The notes below the pieces were generated by a model, which worked only from the letters and a program-made list of their open reading frames with translations, was not told the origin of the DNA and did not search any database. A DNA stretch of 64,000 nt from Diabrotica undecimpunctata (lineage: Eukaryota > Arthropoda > Insecta > Coleoptera > Chrysomelidae), in contig NC_092805.1 of NCBI RefSeq assembly GCF_040954645.1, positions 68,867,186-68,931,185 of the forward strand, in the 5' to 3' direction. How positions within the stretch are numbered: the first letter of the stretch is position 1; the number at the start of each line of letters is the position of its first letter. The position numbers were made by a program, and so were the translations under genes. Below, in pieces: positions 1 through 11,839 of the stretch.

Positions 1-480
1 TTGATTTGACGATAGAAATGATTTTGGAACGTAAAATATGTATTAGACAATGTAAGAGATAATGTAACTTTATATAAGAAAAACGACTAGTTGACTCGTT
101 TGGAAAAAATATAAATATGTTTGGATGGTTTGAAGTCAATAAAAAGGGGCTAATTAGATAACTATTTTTAATACTCAAGCTTTCAATTGTGTTTACAATT
201 CTTTTCAAGAGCTAAAATAATACAAAATATTTTATAAAGTGTATAGTTTTTCGTATAGTTTTTTATCTCTTTTATTACTTTTATATTTAAGTGTTAAATA
301 TTTCTATTGTCCGATCTTTTACAGTTCTTGTTTTTTTTTAATAATTTTATATTATTGGCATGCAGTTTAGAGGTTTTGGGTATTTTTATATTTGAACATA
401 CATTTTTGACTGAAGATATTATTTTTTCAGTTATACAGTTTCTTGGTTCGTTCATTTTCATTTCTTTCAATGTCTCTACA
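1..480. other. AT-rich stretch, no gene seen
   Basis: No coding segment or repeat was recognised. The short open frame around 307-495 is T-rich, has no recognisable motif, and looks like chance. Confidence 0.5.
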
Positions 481-494
481 GATTTTTGTCAATA

Positions 495-760
495 ATTGGT
501 CTTGTTTGATAAGTTTGTTACCATAGTTTTCATATTTATTGTAGGCATTGCTCTGATCAATCTAAGATCACTTCTAATATAAAATTTGTTTAGTGCTATC
601 ACATCGGTGCATAGGTTCCCATTATTGGAGACAATACAACCTATTATATTTTTAGTCGCCTTTTGCAAGAACTTTTGGTTTTTTAAATAAGGTATTTTTT
701 GAAAAAGATTTTTGGTGTTTAAGTTAATCCATAACATTTCTCCTTTATCTTTCTTTTTTG
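495..760 (-). pseudogene. LINE endonuclease C-terminal fragment
   Basis: The minus-strand translation ends in a stretch resembling the C-terminal part of the APE-type endonuclease of LINEs often annotated as craniofacial development protein 2-like. A segment reading CIVSNNGNLCTDV is followed by NKFYIRSDLRLIRA, where active family members normally carry SDHRLVRA. The catalytic His of that SDH motif is replaced by Leu, so this copy is dead. No reverse transcriptase lies directly downstream on the same strand. A 5'-truncated or internally deleted relic is the simplest reading; the family call is from motif memory. Confidence 0.55.
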
Positions 761-860
761 TCTTATCCCAAGTCTCTTTGTTCTTTTGTCCTGATTTTTG
801 CATTAGGATATGCAAGCAAGCAATTATGTTTAACATAGCCTGGTTGACTTGCACATCCCT

Positions 861-1285
861 TTACTACTACTACTAAATATAGTTCTCCTGGAGACGTAAT
901 TTGACCTATTTGATGTTTAAAAGTCCTTTTTCTAACTCACTTCATTTATTAGACCTCATAGTTAGTTTCTATATTATATGTGACAACATAAAATGGAGAT
1001 CTCTCTACTTATTGAGGACTTCGTCCTTTTTTATAGTTTCAGTTGAATATTTGCCTCCATGAGGAATCTATGGGACTGGCCGATTACTCAGTGTCAGATT
1101 CTGAGTATGTAACCCTTCTTTTTCTTTAGGTGCCGTGATCGTATTTAGACGTTAGCTGTCATCATGTTTACAATTTCCTGTAACCTTCCTCTATCGGCTG
1201 CTGTGCGAAATAATTCTTCTGCGTATTATACGGCAAAGTAGATGATATTTGGGTCTTATATATGGCTAAAGTATTTTGTCTTTCT
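861..1285. other. AT-rich stretch, no gene seen
   Basis: Nothing recognisable on either strand. It lies between two minus-strand LINE relics and may be eroded LINE sequence. Confidence 0.35.
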
Positions 1286-1289
1286 TCTC

Positions 1290-1775
1290 TTTTTAGTGTT
1301 TGTGAGCAGGCGTTCTAAATTCATTATTTTAAGAACATCTTTATTGAAAGAGTGCGAATCCTATATTTTTTAGGATCCGTCGAATGCACCACAATTCGAA
1401 TGCTTCTAATTTATTAAGCATTGTCTCACAACCATATAATGGAATAGACCACATAACGTTTCAGGACCTTCTTGTGAATATGTATCGACAGCTTTCTGTT
1501 AGGTACATAAAACTGGTTTTCAGATCATAAAAGCCTTACGTGATATTTCGGTCCTGGTTCTGATCTTTTCACAAAAGTCATAATTTACCATTTAACCAGC
1601 TGCCAAGATATTTAAAATGGTTAACGTATTCTATCTTCTTTCCATTAAGCGAAAGCAGACCTTGATCTATATTAATTTTTCCAACTGCCATCCACTTTGT
1701 CTTTAAAATGTTAATTTTAAGGCCTCTCCGATAAATTGCTTCACTGACTAGATTTACTAATGTAAACTAGATATA
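1290..1775 (-). pseudogene. LINE reverse transcriptase, C-terminal (thumb) fragment
   Basis: Read on the minus strand across several frames, this region follows the C-terminal part of a LINE reverse transcriptase. A GLNLKILKTKWMAVGK-like block is followed by NINQGLLSLNGKKIEYVNHFKYLGS, then a degraded YGCETMLNKLEAFELWCIRRILK block. These match the post-active-site segment of the family whose 3' end also appears at 56.2 kb and 61.5 kb. Frameshifts and stops break it, and the FADD/YADD active site is not present. It is not continuous with the endonuclease relic at 0.5 kb. Confidence 0.65.
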
Positions 1776-1809
1776 TAACCCTACTCGGCATTAAAAAGAT
1801 TTTGGTAAA

Positions 1810-3385
1810 TTTAAAACGCAACGCTTCAGATTCATCCTTTTCTAAAATGAGGAAACATCTTTTTTTCAGTCGAACAATCTGGATTAGACGCTACGTTTTG
1901 TGAAAATCCCCATGTTCGTTGTTTCGGATATGCTTATTTATTAGCGGCAGTACTTACCATATCACGATTTTTTTTAAAGGAGTACCCACTACATTTGATT
2001 TGACTATAGAGAGTTAATAAAGTAGTTTCTCTGTACTTTCTCCATCAATACTGTTGTCTGATTCACAATCAATTATCATTTCTTAAACTTTGGTTGTGGT
2101 GAGATCTAAAACAGCCAGCTGCCACCGTTTAATGGTAGTTTTGGTACACACTGGATATTTAATTTCTCCCAGTACTACCCATATCTGGAAGACATGGCAG
2201 TAGTAAGCAACACATGTGGCGTGAAAATCACGTCTTAGTTTATTTCATTTATATACTTTTCTTCTAGTGGAAGTATTTTCATGTATATTTTCTATAACTA
2301 TATCTATAGTGAATTTAACTGTTAAGATATTTATTAGGTTTCAGTATTTTACCCAATGCAATGATTTTTAGTAGTCAACGAACGTTTTATGTAATATTAT
2401 GGACATTCTTAAGACTTTTCTAGTAACCTTTTAATAATTAGCAAGTGCTAAATCCCTTTATAAAACCAGCTTGTTTCCTTAAGTGATATTTATTAAATTT
2501 TAATGGTACTAAAGTATAATATTTTAGTAAACATGTTTTAGAAAACATTGGACTTGTTATTGAACGATATTACTGTTCACCGTAATATCACATGTTTCCA
2601 ACCGGAAATCTTTTTTAAACAATAAGTCATTCTCGCATTATAATCTTTTTTAAAAGTATAATCTTTACTAAACAAAATAACAGAAATATGGCAACAATTA
2701 CTGTAAGTAGTATACAATCTTAACAATGATATAATCTTCTCTTTAAAACCGAAAATGTTTCGTTTTGACAGTTGTTACTTGGCGACCCGCCCCTTTGGTC
2801 ACTTGACCAGATAAAATATATTCTTTCCAAGTCTCAACAGACTTAACCATAATCCGGATTACTGTCAATTTGGAACGAATGAAGATAATGAAATACGGAC
2901 TATTTTTTCAACAGCGATGTAACAATAATTTTTTGACTGGTTTAATTTATAATCTATTTTAATATAAATTAAAGACATTAATAAAAAATAGTAGTACTGC
3001 ACACACATGCAGCTTATAATATATTGAATTATTTCATTTGTTACATACTACATTATTATCTGAAATAATTTCTTTTGGTTTATTTGCACTTTTAAAGTTA
3101 TTACTATTTAAATGGGAATAAGCCACAATTCGTTTCAATTTCCACTTCGAAAATCGTTCTCAAAATACAAACATTAGTAAATTAAACAAATTTTGTTTTT
3201 TTGTTACTTGGTGAAAGATTCTTCTAATAATTTAATTTTATCTGACTCATTTATATTGACAATTCAGACATACATTATACATTTTAAAGTAGACGACTTT
3301 AAAATGCTATTGCCAATATTGTTGAGTTACGTTCCTGGGACGACTTTACTTGTAAGATAGTTCATTCGATTACATGAAATCAACT
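1810..3385. other. Long AT-rich stretch, no gene seen
   Basis: No protein similarity, terminal repeat or RNA gene was recognised in about 1.6 kb. A short GC-richer patch near 2780-2830 has no matching feature. Confidence 0.4.
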
Positions 3386-3387
3386 TT

Positions 3388-3452
3388 AAGAGAATATCCG
3401 TCAGAAAAAATCATAGCATGTAATTCGTCTTTAAAAAGACAAACACATTTAA
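3388..3452 (-). repeat. Fragment of a Penelope-like element 3' UTR
   Basis: About 60 bp here is the reverse complement, with roughly seven mismatches by eye, of bases near 25880-25936. Those lie in the 3' UTR of the PLE at 25385. A core around AGCATGTAATTCGTCTTT is shared exactly. This is therefore a small remnant of the same family in opposite orientation. Confidence 0.5.
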
Positions 3453-3459
3453 AAACCAT

Positions 3460-5045
3460 ATACCATTTATACCATAAACATAAAAAATAAACTGTTTTGA
3501 GGAGAACACACTATCTTTATTCTAGAAAATGAACTATTTTTCTGAACAAATTTAATTTGGTGGATAGAGAGTAAATTTTAAAAGCTTTTATGTTTTTTTA
3601 CTAAAACACTTTCTCATTATTGTATTCGGTCTGTTTACCTCAATCAATTAAATATAACTGTCTTAGACCACATTCCTTATTTATAAGCATCTTGTCCTAG
3701 GTTTTACTATATTTTTTATTTAAATTTCTATATACTTGCGTATACTATTTACTGGTTATTCTTTTTCTTGCTATTAGTTGAATTTATCGTTATCATCCCA
3801 TTTAAAAAACATTGCAGTTTAAGCTTTGTAATTCTTGTATACTTGTTGATTCTTTCTTTTACAATTTTCCTTAGTCTTTATCTCCGACAAAATATCATAT
3901 GTCGTCTTTTCATCTACATTATTATTTATTTCCGTCTCTTCGGTTTTATTAAGCACCTCTAGTGTAAATGAATATATCGTGGTTTTCTCTTTCTGGAAGA
4001 AAATTAAACTTTAATAGTTTGTGTGCTATTTTTTATTAGGTTATGTTAACCTTTTATCATCATTTCTTTCTATTTATATCTATCTTCTTTTAGAAATTTT
4101 CCATCTTTAGATTTTCTATAAGTTCTTTTTATCTTCTTTCTCTGGTAATCATAAATTCAATTGTTTAGACATTTTAGTCGCTACTTTTTGGCTTTATTTT
4201 CAAGTTTTATTTTCGTATTATTATTTTCTTTTGGCCTTTTAATTGTTGCTATTGACTAACAATCATTGTTTTTCTTCTTAAGTGTTTTATTATCTTATCT
4301 CGTTGTATTATTTATTTCGTCGTAGATTTTTTTTAATCGAAAAAGACGAAGACTTAATATTCGCAAATATCCTGATTAAATAAAAGATTGGGTAAGTAAC
4401 TTCGGTTCACTCTGTGTGCATTTTCCAAATAAATTTAATTATTGTGGTCAGTTTTTTAGATATATTTAATTACTAACCGCTTTCATTATTTTATCTTTAT
4501 TACTTACTTTACCAGTTCATATTTGGTACCTAATGTTTCTTGTCCTACTGGTTTCTCACAGCATTTTATCTTCCACTATTACTTGACTAATTCCCTTTTG
4601 CCAATGATATGTTTATTAATTAAAAGTCACGACGGAGATCTGCATTCTGGGAGAAGAACTCCTCCAAAACGACAAGGTTACGCAACTATAGGAGGAGTTT
4701 CTTTCTCTGACAAAATTACATATTTTTTTTTGTCGTTATATTTGTTTAAAGCAAACTGTTTTAATAGTGTATTTATTACAGTTGGATAACATTCGTTGAC
4801 AGGTCTTGGATTTCATATTTCATAGCTCTCTGTACCCTTTGTTTAATATAAACGTTAAGATAACATAATCAGAATTCATACAAATCCAAACTAAAATAGA
4901 CTGATATAACTACTACTGCTAAACTAGTTTTAAAGATTAATTTTAACGGATGTTACATGGGGCTTACAGTGAAACGACACGGGAGTTTTTACCTAAAGGT
5001 GCTACTCATTGGCTGGCCTTTCATTCTTACTTCACTCCCATTTAG
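3460..5045. other. T-rich stretch, no gene assigned
   Basis: The plus strand is strongly T-rich around 3760-4340, as expected for the antisense of an A-rich LINE open frame, but no motif is clear enough to call. A short hairpin lies at about 4661-4703 (arms near ACTCCTCC and GGAGGAGT). Confidence 0.35.
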
Positions 5046-5049
5046 TGCA

Positions 5050-5215
5050 GCTAGGAGATATATGGATACTCATATATATGTTACGGGCTATTATATGGGG
5101 TGAGTCATGAGAAACTGTACATTTCTTAGCGTGTATGAAGATTCCTATGGAAAATGTCAAATGTCCATTAAAAAGTGTCTTCTCCCATAGTTTAATATTA
5201 GGCAGGGTGAGTTCT
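5050..5215 (-). repeat. Promoter-bearing repeat Y, minus-strand copy
   Basis: Read on the minus strand, this segment aligns by eye over about 160 bp with 7755-7915 on the plus strand. The shared part contains TGACTCA followed by a CYATATAA box, which resembles an AP-1-type site next to a TATA box. The two copies are in inverted orientation and flank the LINE at 5.6-7.6 kb. They may be terminal inverted repeats of an older element or two unrelated insertions of one LTR-like repeat. Confidence 0.4.
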
Positions 5216-5639
5216 GAATGCTGACTGATATTTTTTTTGTCATAACTTTTGAAAAGTAATTTCAACTTTTCATAGTTCTTTAATAGTTTATTTGATTCTT
5301 GTAGAATTATTAGAAATGACTCCTTAACACTCAGGAAGACATTTAATGATCCGACAAAGAAAATGTATAAATGAAGGTGGATTTTATCTTGAAAATCAAG
5401 ATATTTGACCAATTTTTGTTTTGGTTTTCATTCTGTCGTTTAAGATTTTTGTTCGTTAAGTTTTTTTATGTTAATTACCTATTACTGGATATTCATTCCT
5501 GAGTTTTCTTAAGCACGAAAAGAAAGATAATTATTAAAAATTCAATTTGTACAAAAAAAAGTTATATTTTAAATCTATGGTTCATATTGCTAAACTTTTA
5601 ATTTATAGTTAAATTTAATTTTTTTATTAAAAATTAAAT

Positions 5640-7570
5640 ATTTATGTTAGGAGAACACTGAATACGCCATTTTTGTTCTTTATTTATGTAATCAGAAGAA
5701 GCCTTATTAGAATTTTCAAAAACCATATTATCATCATTTTCTTTGCCTTTATCCTTATGCGGGGTCGGCTTCACTAAATACGGTTCTCCATAAGTTTCTA
5801 TTTTGAGCCACATCAATATCCTTTACCGACATGTCCTACCTAAGCGTCTCCCCCAGGTCTTTTTTTGGTCTTCCCCTGCTACTCTCTCCAGGAACCAGCA
5901 GATCATCAATTGTTCATATTAGGTGATTGACGTTTCGACGATGAATATGACCAAACAATGTTAACACATGCGTTCTCATCTTGACAACAGTTGATGCCAC
6001 TTTTGGACTTTCTCTAATATACTTATTTTTAAGTTTATCCTTTTTTAACACTCCATGCATCCATCTAAGCATTCTAATTTCTGATTCTGATTTTAACTGC
6101 CCAACATTTAGTTCCGTACATCATAGCTGGTCTTATGGCTGTTTTATAGAATTCTTTTTTCAGCTTTATTGAAATTTTTCACACAACATACCACTTGCTT
6201 CCCTCCAATCCATCGATCCAACCCTAATTCTATTACATGCATATTCATCTATAACGCCATTAGTCTGTAATACCTATCCTAGGGATTTAAACTATTACTT
6301 TTATCCAAATACTCTGTTTTTGTCTTACCTTTTTCCTCAAGATCTTACGTCCACTGTTACAGTTTTTGTTCTAAGTTGCTTTACTATTTTCTATTAACAC
6401 TACATCATCAGCATACATCAAACACCATGGAAGTTTACCGTGTAGCTTCGCTGTTATTTGATCTAGAACTTCTTCTTCTTATGGTGCCGTGCACCTATAG
6501 TGCGTTGGCGAATTATCTTAAGGTCAGACGTCTGTCTTTTGCGGCATGCAAAAGATCTAGAACTAATGAGAATAAATGAGGAATAAGCACCGAGCCTTGG
6601 TGCAATCCTATTTCACATGTAATTTACCAGTCTCTTCCACATCTGCCCTAACCCTAGCTGTTACTCTCTCATACATGTATTTCTTGAGGAACTCTATCAT
6701 ATGCTTTCTTAAGATTAATAATTACCGTATGAGTGTTTGTTTCTTTATTCCTGTATTTTTCCTCTCCATCTTATAATCAAAATTGCATCTGTTGTTGCCT
6801 TACAAAAGCTAACTGATTTATTGTACATTTCGGTTTCTTCTCGTATCCGTCTATTAATTAATTTCCATCATATTTTCATGGTATGACTAAGTATTATACG
6901 CTTCTGCTTTAGCTTTTGCTACTTTCACTTTCGCTTTCTTTTTGGCGACTATATAGTTTTGAAGATCTGCGTCCAACCTGTTTTCTTGACATCGTTTATA
7001 TAATTTTCTCTTATTTTTTGTTTGAACTTCGTTGAATCACCACAAAATCTCTTAATACTCAAACTTCTTTCCTGGCATTTTTTCAAGTATTTCAATAGCA
7101 GTTTCTTTAATGATACTGACTATCTTTCTTCAAATTGTAGTAAGAATTCCTGTCATGTTCTAACACATTGTTTCTACTTTTATTTCCTGAGTAGACCTTG
7201 CTTCTTATTTTTTAATATCCATCACTTGATTTTTTTACCTTTTTACTGCACCATGTCCAGCACAAACAACTTATGTTGTTGGCTTACTGTCTTAATAACT
7301 ATTTCCTTGAAGTCCTTACATCCATGTATATCTTCCTTTCTTGTCATAAAATAATCTATTTATGATTGATTTTGTCCCGCTTTTGTCTGTAATAAGCTGA
7401 GTTTCTCTCTTTTGTAAAAATGTGTTTAACATGGGTATATCTAATGCTGATTGGCTCACATGTGCAATAAAATCACTTCCTATTAAAACTTTATCGTTTA
7501 GTGGGATATCACTCAATATGTATCCTAATTGATTATAGAAACCTGTTCTTTTATTCTCACCCATCCCTGT
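5640..7570 (-). pseudogene. RTE (BovB-like) LINE, endonuclease and reverse transcriptase relic
   Basis: The minus strand reads in RTE order. An endonuclease C-terminal part lies near 7150-7570, with MLNTFLQKRETQLITDKSG and a degraded SQHKLFVLDM block. The reverse transcriptase follows: a YDRVP-like block, an intact MYADDVVLI active-site motif near 6400, and a GSMDWREASGMLCEKF thumb block. A C-terminal tail near 5825-6060 has SEIRMLRWMHGV, FGHIHRR and GERSRGRPKKDLG, as is typical of RTE 3' ends. Multiple frameshifts and stops show it is inactive. The inverted repeat-Y copies at 5.1 and 7.8 kb flank it. Confidence 0.75.
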
Positions 7571-7754
7571 TTAAGGAGCATACACACCATTTCAACAAAC
7601 CCTATAGAGGGTAAATTTTTTTATATGACAAAAAAACAAATTTTTCAAGACCGGCCCTGAATTTTTTTTAGTTTTAATAAATCAGTTAATTAGATGATAG
7701 TAAGGTAACCTTTTACCAAAGTATGAGATAAATAGAAATTATAATCCAAAAGTT

Positions 7755-7915
7755 AAAATTCACAACTCTCCTTATATAATATGAAACTATGGGAGCAAAT
7801 CCTTTTTAATGAATATTTGAGATTCCCAATAGAAGTCTCCGTACGAGGTAAGATGTACATTTCCTCATGACTCATCCTATATAAGGACTACGTATATATT
7901 TAGGCCTCACGTTTC
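7755..7915 (+). repeat. Promoter-bearing repeat Y, plus-strand copy
   Basis: Partner of the minus-strand copy at 5050-5215, with mismatches and small gaps. TGACTCA near 7868 is followed by CTATATAAG, a plausible TATA box. The downstream 7.9-9.0 kb shows no open frame that this box would drive. Confidence 0.4.
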
Positions 7916-7919
7916 TGCG

Positions 7920-9005
7920 TAAAAAAATGTATTTATAAATGGAATTTATGTTTAAAAATAATTTCATATTTTAATTTTTATACAAATCAAAAGAAGTTTC
8001 GCATGTCCCACCGCACTTCATGTTAGTTTTAATGTTTTAGTTATTTGAAGAAAGATAATTGGCACGTCACTGTTTTTCAGATCATTTGACTCGTTTAAAC
8101 GAGCCCGACGAGATCTTTGTCTTAAATTATTAACAAATAATTTACTTTTAACAAGTCAAACGGATATTAACAATATGTTAAATGAAACAGTAACAACATT
8201 AATTTAACCGAAACGAATGAAAAATTGCTCGATAAACAAAAATACATTCTTTTAAAATAATTGATAATAAACAATTAAGCACATTCATGTAAACGCAATT
8301 TTAAATTGTGCAAAAAAATCGCAATTATAGGTGGTTCAGGCGAATACAGGTGGTTCTGACGTAATATGGGAATAAGTAAAAGATTTTTTTGAGCTTACGT
8401 TTAAATTGTGTTAACATGACGTGAGAATACGTGAGGTGCATTAATTCGACTTATAAAGCATCAAGGGATAAATCGGAAGTTTGGATTCTTTGCCATGTAT
8501 GCGAAAGCGTCTGAAGCCTTAATAAATTTTTGTAAATTTTAAGTGAAAATAATGATTTAAGTTCTTGTTCTTTGTTCTTGTTCTTGTTGATTGTTCTTCG
8601 AATATTTTTAGACAAATATTTTGCAACTGTAGAAATTGGGAATGTCGTTATCCGATAAAAGCTGGCAAAATTCGGTTTTTGTCATTCGGTAATACCACTT
8701 AAACCGCTTTTAATGTTTTATCAATTTAGTTCTTAAATTTTGGAAATCGATACTTATTCCTTCGATATCTTTATAGTTGTGGACTCAAAGCCAACTTTTG
8801 GAGAAAAATAACATACAAGACATTGTGGTTTGTCTCTGTCTTCCTCATTTGGATTTGTAAAACTGTATAAGGTATAGTCTTCCCAATTATCTTTCTTTCC
8901 TACTCTTTCCTACTGCAGAAACTTTCAAGTAGAGATTTTGTATTGGAGGATATCGTGACATTCCTCAAGTAATTCATTTTTACTTTAATCATTTTTTGGC
9001 ATCGA
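7920..9005. other. AT-rich stretch, no gene seen
   Basis: No coding or structural element recognised. A short run of TTGTTC-like units lies near 8560-8605. Confidence 0.4.
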
Positions 9006-9009
9006 TAAA

Positions 9010-9330
9010 AGCTTTATAATTTTCATAGCATCTATTCTTCATTGTTTATTTTATTCTGACTAACACTTAGTGCCTTACATGATACCTGGTCTTATAACTG
9101 GTATTTTAAGTGGTGTCTTTAAGTTTTGTTGGAACCTTACTATCACATAATGCACCACACCATCCTTCTATTCCTTGTATTTCATCCATATAACTCTACT
9201 ACATGAACCTCCATTTATTTCCCCATTGCTCTGTAATAAATATCTTATCCCCTAAATATTTAAAAATATTATTTTTCCAATCCTTTAAACTTATCATCCT
9301 ATTTGTCATCCATCTTTAAATAAACATTCT
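9010..9330 (-). pseudogene. RTE-like reverse transcriptase fragment
   Basis: The minus strand reads FKYLGDKIFITEQWG, then GWCGALCDSKVPTKLKDT, which fits the thumb region of RTE reverse transcriptases (compare the block near 6200 in the LINE at 5.6-7.6 kb). It is short, has stops, and has no neighbouring active-site motif. It is probably a separate 5'-truncated insertion. Confidence 0.5.
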
Positions 9331-9339
9331 AGATATTTC

Positions 9340-10220
9340 GTATTCGTTCTACCCAGCTTTAAATCTAAATTTTTTTCTTCAAGAGCTTGTCTTCATCATT
9401 ACAAAGCATACACTATCTAGTATTATCCTTGAGTTTTCCTGCTGTTTTTCTGAAAATTCTGAAACTTCTAGTAGGTTCTAATATTAGTTTTTTTGTATCT
9501 TTTACTACTTTGCACTATAGCATATAAAAATAAGTACGAAACCAGATCAAGAATGAAACATCATTCAATAAACTTTCTCATCAACGACAGTTCCCATTGC
9601 TATTGACTACATCGTTGCTATTTTTCGCCGACAAATTATACTAGGAATGGATATAAGTATTAACAGGCGTAAAAAAAGCCGTTCCTGGAATATTTATACT
9701 AATTTACATGCGTCACGTTTGACAGATAAGCAAAAATATCATTCCCAGCTCACGTACGTCCCTGAGAACGGCCATACATGTCGGGAATTTTTTATGAACT
9801 CTTAACAATTTTATTTATATTCCCACGCATAACTGTCTGATCGATGTACTCAAAGAAATTATTATTCGCGAATAGAAAATCTCTGTAAATATATTAACGA
9901 GATTTGAATTTCTTATTTACATTAGAGATATAATGGTGGAGATTAATTTGGTTTGTCTTATATTATTGTGTGCTTATTCTCTGGAATATTGGCAGGCCAT
10001 CATTAAATGTGTAACAACAAACCCACTGCATCACATATTGCAAACACCAAAAATTACATGTTTTTTCAATGAAGTTTAGAGACAAATTATACGATTAAAA
10101 GCTCAATTCAGCTTTTTATTTTCAAGACCAATTTACATATATGATTATTGAGGTCATTCGGTATTACCAAAAAATTTTTATGATATTAGTTAGGCATATA
10201 ACATCCATCTAAGACAAATC
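9340..10220. other. AT-rich stretch, no gene seen
   Basis: No supported feature. Confidence 0.4.
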
Positions 10221-10229
10221 AAGATAGAT

Positions 10230-11830
10230 GCACAAAAAGAGCAAAGGAGGAATACAGGACCCTAGGAAGGGAAGAAAAAAGATTACATGGAAGAAAAAAA
10301 GGCAATTTGAAGAAAAGCATTTAGAAAACATAGAATGGCTAAGAAATACAAATGAAACTTGAAAGTTCTACACAAATGTAAAATGAGTAAAGAGTTTAAG
10401 CCAAGAATAGGGAGCTGTTAGGATAAAGAAAAAAATATTCTAAGTGATACGGCCTCAATCTTGAACCGATGGGTTGCGACGCAAAATTTAACGGCCATTA
10501 TATCAAAGAAGCAGATAACACCGTAGCAGATCGAAATGATTGAAATCTTTTTAACCCAAACGAAAGACCACCTACAACTGAAGAGGTTGCACAAGCCTTT
10601 AAAAAAAATTTAAAAATAATAAAGCACCAGGAACTGATTAAGTTTGTACTGAACTCTACAAGAATGATGGCGACGCTCTGCTACAAGCACTGCATAAACT
10701 TTTACTTCTTGTCTGGCAAAATGAGACCATGCCCTGTGAATGGTCTCAAAATGTGATATGCCCAATACATAAAAAAGGCGATCAGCCCCAATGTGATAGC
10801 TACAGAGGTATAACCCTAATAGGGTTATACAACGGTTTACAAAATACTAGAAAATATTTTCTATGAAAGGCTACAAGTTTACACAGTTGGCATAGGTAGA
10901 AAATACTAGGCCGGATTTACTCCAGAAAAGTCAACAATTGACCAGATTCATTCAATAAGACAGATCCTCGAGAAATCATTGAAATATAACATTGAAACTC
11001 ATCACCTATTCGTCGACTTCAAGGCCGCATATGACGGTGTCAGGAGAACAGTATTATACCAATCAACCAGTGAGTTTGGTATACTAGAAAAACTTATCCG
11101 ATTAACGGAAACGACAATTTCTAACTTAAAAACCAGCGTTAGGATACAGGGAGAAAATTCTCGATCCTTTGAGATACAGGATGGACTCAGACCTGGATTG
11201 TCTCCTTTTTAACATTGCCTTGGAAGAAACAGTCCACGACTGTTTTTTCTGATGCTGAGACACACGAATTAAAGACGGCGGTACTATTTACAATAAATCG
11301 ATCAAGATCTTGGCATATGACATTGACATAATAGGACGTAGCAAGCGAGATGCTGAGCAATATTTCCTAGAATTGGAAACAGCGGCGAAACAGGTCGGAC
11401 TAGTCATCAACGAAGACAAAACCAAGTACATGTTGGTTACTAAGAATCCTATAGCAAATGACTAACGGGAAACAGCATTTGGAGGTCATATCTTTGAACG
11501 TGTTGACAGCTTCACATACCTTGGCTCGCCAGTGACTACTACCATTAAAACAAGCGAAGAAATTAAAAGACAAATAAACTTTACAAATAGGGCATACTAC
11601 GGACAATTTTACTCAAACAATATCCAAAGAAAAACTAAAATTATTATTTACAAAACACTGCTGAGGTCGGTCTAACAAACGTGGCGGAAACATGGACACT
11701 AACGCAAAAGGATGAAAGACTTCTGGGAGTATTCGAGAACTTTTGAAAAAACTGTTTGGAGAGGACTGGTCTACTTCTGTTCCACGCCTTGGTTGATACA
11801 AATGTTTGATTTTTGACGAACCCACTACAG
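10230..11830 (+). pseudogene. LINE reverse transcriptase, nearly full domain, broken
   Basis: Frames read together give most of a LINE reverse transcriptase. An ENIEWLRNTNETRKFYTNV linker precedes a KAPGT block near 10625. ALHKLLLLVWQNETMPCEWS and CPIHKKGDQP are followed by SYRGITLI near 10800. Motif A (HHLFVDFKAAYDGV) is near 11000 and EIQDGLRPG near 11180. Motif C is damaged: the expected YADDIDIIG reads YDIDIIG near 11312-11330, as if six bases were lost. The thumb (LVINEDKTKYMLVTKNP, SFTYLGSPV) follows to about 11800. At least three frameshifts are present. The family is close to the LINE at 36.1-38.2 kb. Confidence 0.8.
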
Positions 11831-11839
11831 CACCTCTAG

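Noticed and set aside
4661..4703. Short hairpin as a terminator
   Set aside because: Arms are only about 8-14 bp in eukaryotic AT-rich DNA with no adjacent gene; no function can be supported.
5032..5412. 126-codon minus-strand frame as a gene
   Set aside because: No motif, and its end overlaps the promoter-like repeat Y, so it is probably chance coding in repeat sequence.
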